The translations under genes were made by a program, and so were the position numbers. DNA of 8,288 bases from Candidatus Sulfotelmatobacter sp. (GTDB lineage: Bacteria > Acidobacteriota > Terriglobia > Terriglobales > Acidobacteriaceae). Shown in pieces: positions 6,847 to 8,288 of this stretch (position 1 is the first letter of the stretch; the number at the start of each line of letters is the position of its first letter). The notes beneath the pieces were generated by a model. That model had not been told where the DNA came from, did not search any database, and saw only the letters and a list, made by a program, of their open reading frames with translations. The DNA is taken from the NCBI GenBank assembly GCA_030040725.1, contig JASHTD010000223.1, positions 1 to 8,288 on the forward strand, written 5' to 3'.

Positions 6847-7572
6847 ATGCATCTCCGCTGCTATCATTCCACGGTGTCGCGGCTCGGGAAATTCATCACC
6901 TTCGAAGGGCTTGACGGAACCGGCAAGAGCACGCAACTGCGCAAGCTCGCTGCGGCCTTGCGTGCGGCCGGTTGCAAGGTTGTGGAAACCCGCGAGCCAG
7001 GTGGAACCGCCACCGGCGAAAAGATTCGCCGCATTCTGCTTGATTCCAGGACAGAAGGGCTTTCACCGCTGGCGGAAATGGCGCTCATGTTCGCCTCTCG
7101 CGCACAACATATTGCGGAAGTGATTCAACCGGCGCTCGATCGCGGACACATTGTTCTCTGCGACCGGTTTACAGACTCGACCGAAGCCTACCAGGGCTAT
7201 GGCCGCCATCTTGGCAGCGCAAACGTTCTCAAATTGCACGAGATTTTGTGCGGAGGTTTGCAGCCGGATTTGACTATCCTGCTCGATTTCGACCCGGCGA
7301 TGAGCCTGAGCCGCGCACGCCGGCGAAATCAGTCTGGACTGCAGCGCGCGAAAAACAGCTCAAAGAAAAACGCGGCAAGCGCGCACGCCGACGAGAACCG
7401 TTTCGAGCAGCAGAACCGCAGCTTTTTCGCACGCGTGCACCAGGGTTACAGGGCGATTGCCACCAGAGAATCGCAAAGAGTCATACCCATCGATGCCAGT
7501 GGAACACCGGCTCAGACCCATCGGAAAATAATGGAAGCGCTAGAAAAAAGGTTGAAGCTTGTCTGCAGATAG
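6847..7572 (+). CDS. tmk: Thymidylate kinase (dTMP kinase)
   Basis: Tmk phosphorylates dTMP to dTDP with ATP, an essential cytoplasmic step of dTTP synthesis. The 241-residue protein shows GKFITFEGLDGTGKSTQ with the P-loop (Lys27), the TREPGGT motif (48-54), FASRAQH (82-88), the DRF triad at 106-108 followed by STEAYQGYGR, and LLDFDP (145-150). The LID region ends in ENRFEQQ, where many family members have DRFE, and it carries an extra lysine-rich stretch of about 20 residues (162-182). That makes the protein longer than the usual 205-215 residues. The start is uncertain. ATG 6847 adds nine residues before GTG 6874, and the GTG would give the family-typical beginning MSRLGKFITFEG; neither has a good ribosome site. 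It is divergent from the M61 gene and is followed after 24 bases by holB, a common pairing. Confidence 0.93.
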   Translation: MHLRCYHSTVSRLGKFITFEGLDGTGKSTQLRKLAAALRAAGCKVVETREPGGTATGEKIRRILLDSRTEGLSPLAEMALMFASRAQHIAEVIQPALDRGHIVLCDRFTDSTEAYQGYGRHLGSANVLKLHEILCGGLQPDLTILLDFDPAMSLSRARRRNQSGLQRAKNSSKKNAASAHADENRFEQQNRSFFARVHQGYRAIATRESQRVIPIDASGTPAQTHRKIMEALEKRLKLVCR

Positions 7573-7596
7573 GCTTTTTTAGGTGTAGGAACGAAA

Positions 7597-8288
7597 ATGA
7601 GTTTTTCAGATTTTCACGGCAACCAGGAAACCGTTCATCGCCTGCGCGATATGGTGGCGCGAAACCGCTTTCCGCATGCGGTGATTCTTTCCGGCGCGCG
7701 CGGCTCGGGTAAATACACCCTGGCACTAATGCTGGCGCAGGCGCTGAACTGTCTCAATCCGACTGTCACCGATGGCCTGCCCGATTTTTGCGGCCAGTGC
7801 GCCAACTGCCGCCGCATCGCGCAATCCGCTGATCTCGATGCCCGCCTGGCCGAGGCCGTTGAAGCGCGCGAAGCCCTGCGCGAAACCGATAAAAAAGAAA
7901 CTCGCTTATTTGTCCAGACTCACCCCGATGTACTCATCATTCCCCCTGATCCGCCGCAGATGATGATCAAGGTCGATCAGGTGCGCCGGGTGATCGAAAC
8001 GATCTACTATCGTCCCTCCGAGGCCCGCGAGCGGGTTTACATCTTCACCGATTCCGCGTTCATGAAAGAAGCGGCAAATTCGCTGCTGAAAGTGCTGGAA
8101 GAGCCTCCCGAGTTCGCTACGATTTTCCTGCTTTCGGAAAACTCCGGAGAATTGCTCCCGACGATCCGTTCGCGAGCGATGGCGTTCACCCTCGAAGCGC
8201 TGCCGGTTGAGGAAGTCGATCGTCATCTGGCGAAGCATCGCCCGGAGTGGAAGCCCGCGCAGCGCGCGCTGGTTGCCCGACTGTGCGA
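7597..8288 (+). CDS. holB: DNA polymerase III subunit delta-prime, N-terminal part (cut by window edge)
   Basis: The frame is open from ATG 7597 to the window end, 230 codons without a stop. HolB is the stator of the clamp loader that opens and loads the beta sliding clamp during replication. Visible features are a P-loop-like GARGSGKYT (33-41), a four-cysteine zinc site (Cys52, then Cys65, Cys68 and Cys71 in FCGQCANCRR), HPD at 109-111, the hallmark AANSLLKVLEEPP (159-171), and SRA at 192-194 in place of the usual SRC, keeping the arginine finger. Between the zinc site and HPD is an insertion of about 30 charged, helix-prone residues (76-105). In the P-loop, Tyr40 sits where Ser/Thr normally binds magnesium. 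The start is supported by AGGA (7587-7590), 6 bases upstream. The gene forms a likely operon with tmk. DnaX also has this fold, but its length, the SRA motif and the tmk context favour HolB. Confidence 0.9.
   Translation, partial: MSFSDFHGNQETVHRLRDMVARNRFPHAVILSGARGSGKYTLALMLAQALNCLNPTVTDGLPDFCGQCANCRRIAQSADLDARLAEAVEAREALRETDKKETRLFVQTHPDVLIIPPDPPQMMIKVDQVRRVIETIYYRPSEARERVYIFTDSAFMKEAANSLLKVLEEPPEFATIFLLSENSGELLPTIRSRAMAFTLEALPVEEVDRHLAKHRPEWKPAQRALVARLC

Noticed and set aside
1..8288. Search for CRISPR arrays, tRNA or rRNA genes, insertion sequences, toxin-antitoxin or defence genes
   Set aside because: Nothing with repeats, conserved RNA structure or protein motifs of these kinds was seen; the window reads as housekeeping and peptidase genes.

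Overview
The window looks like ordinary chromosomal DNA from a moderately GC-rich Gram-negative bacterium, most likely an Acidobacteriota (Terriglobia-type) soil organism. That placement is an inference. It rests on the end of an outer-membrane secretin, several signal-peptide proteins of a kind common in that phylum (a LolA-like protein, an M28 PSMA-like peptidase and an M61 peptidase with a PDZ domain), and tmk directly followed by holB, both carrying lineage-style insertions. No rRNA, tRNA, transposase, CRISPR array or phage gene was recognised. Codon use and gene spacing look homogeneous, with no sign of recent transfer.

Layout: (1) Bases 1-68 are the last codons of a plus-strand secretin (PilQ/GspD type), followed by a stem-loop with a short T-rich tail at 102-144. 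(2) From 6752 down to 206, five genes lie head to tail on the minus strand. In transcription order they are an exported M61 metallopeptidase with a PDZ domain, an exported M28 glutamate-carboxypeptidase-II-like metallopeptidase, a phosphoglycolate phosphatase-like HAD hydrolase (gph), a small cytoplasmic transglutaminase/cysteine-protease-fold protein, and an exported LolA-like protein with a highly charged middle. Gaps are 64, 58, 23 and 75 bases, so they may form one operon or a few short units. (3) A 94-base divergent region separates this block from plus-strand tmk (thymidylate kinase) and, 24 bases later, holB (DNA polymerase III delta-prime subunit), which runs off the right edge.

Functionally, the two exported metallopeptidases probably work on peptides in the periplasm or outside the cell, with the M61 enzyme attacking N-termini and the M28 enzyme C-termini. 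Tmk and HolB serve dTTP supply and clamp loading. The HAD, transglutaminase-like and LolA-like genes have no obvious shared pathway.

I do not see a new multi-gene system here. The points worth checking are protein-level oddities: loss of the acidic-substrate arginine patch in the M28 enzyme, a Cys-His-Asn arrangement in the transglutaminase-like protein, a lysine-rich LID insertion in Tmk, and a charged insertion plus an altered P-loop in HolB.
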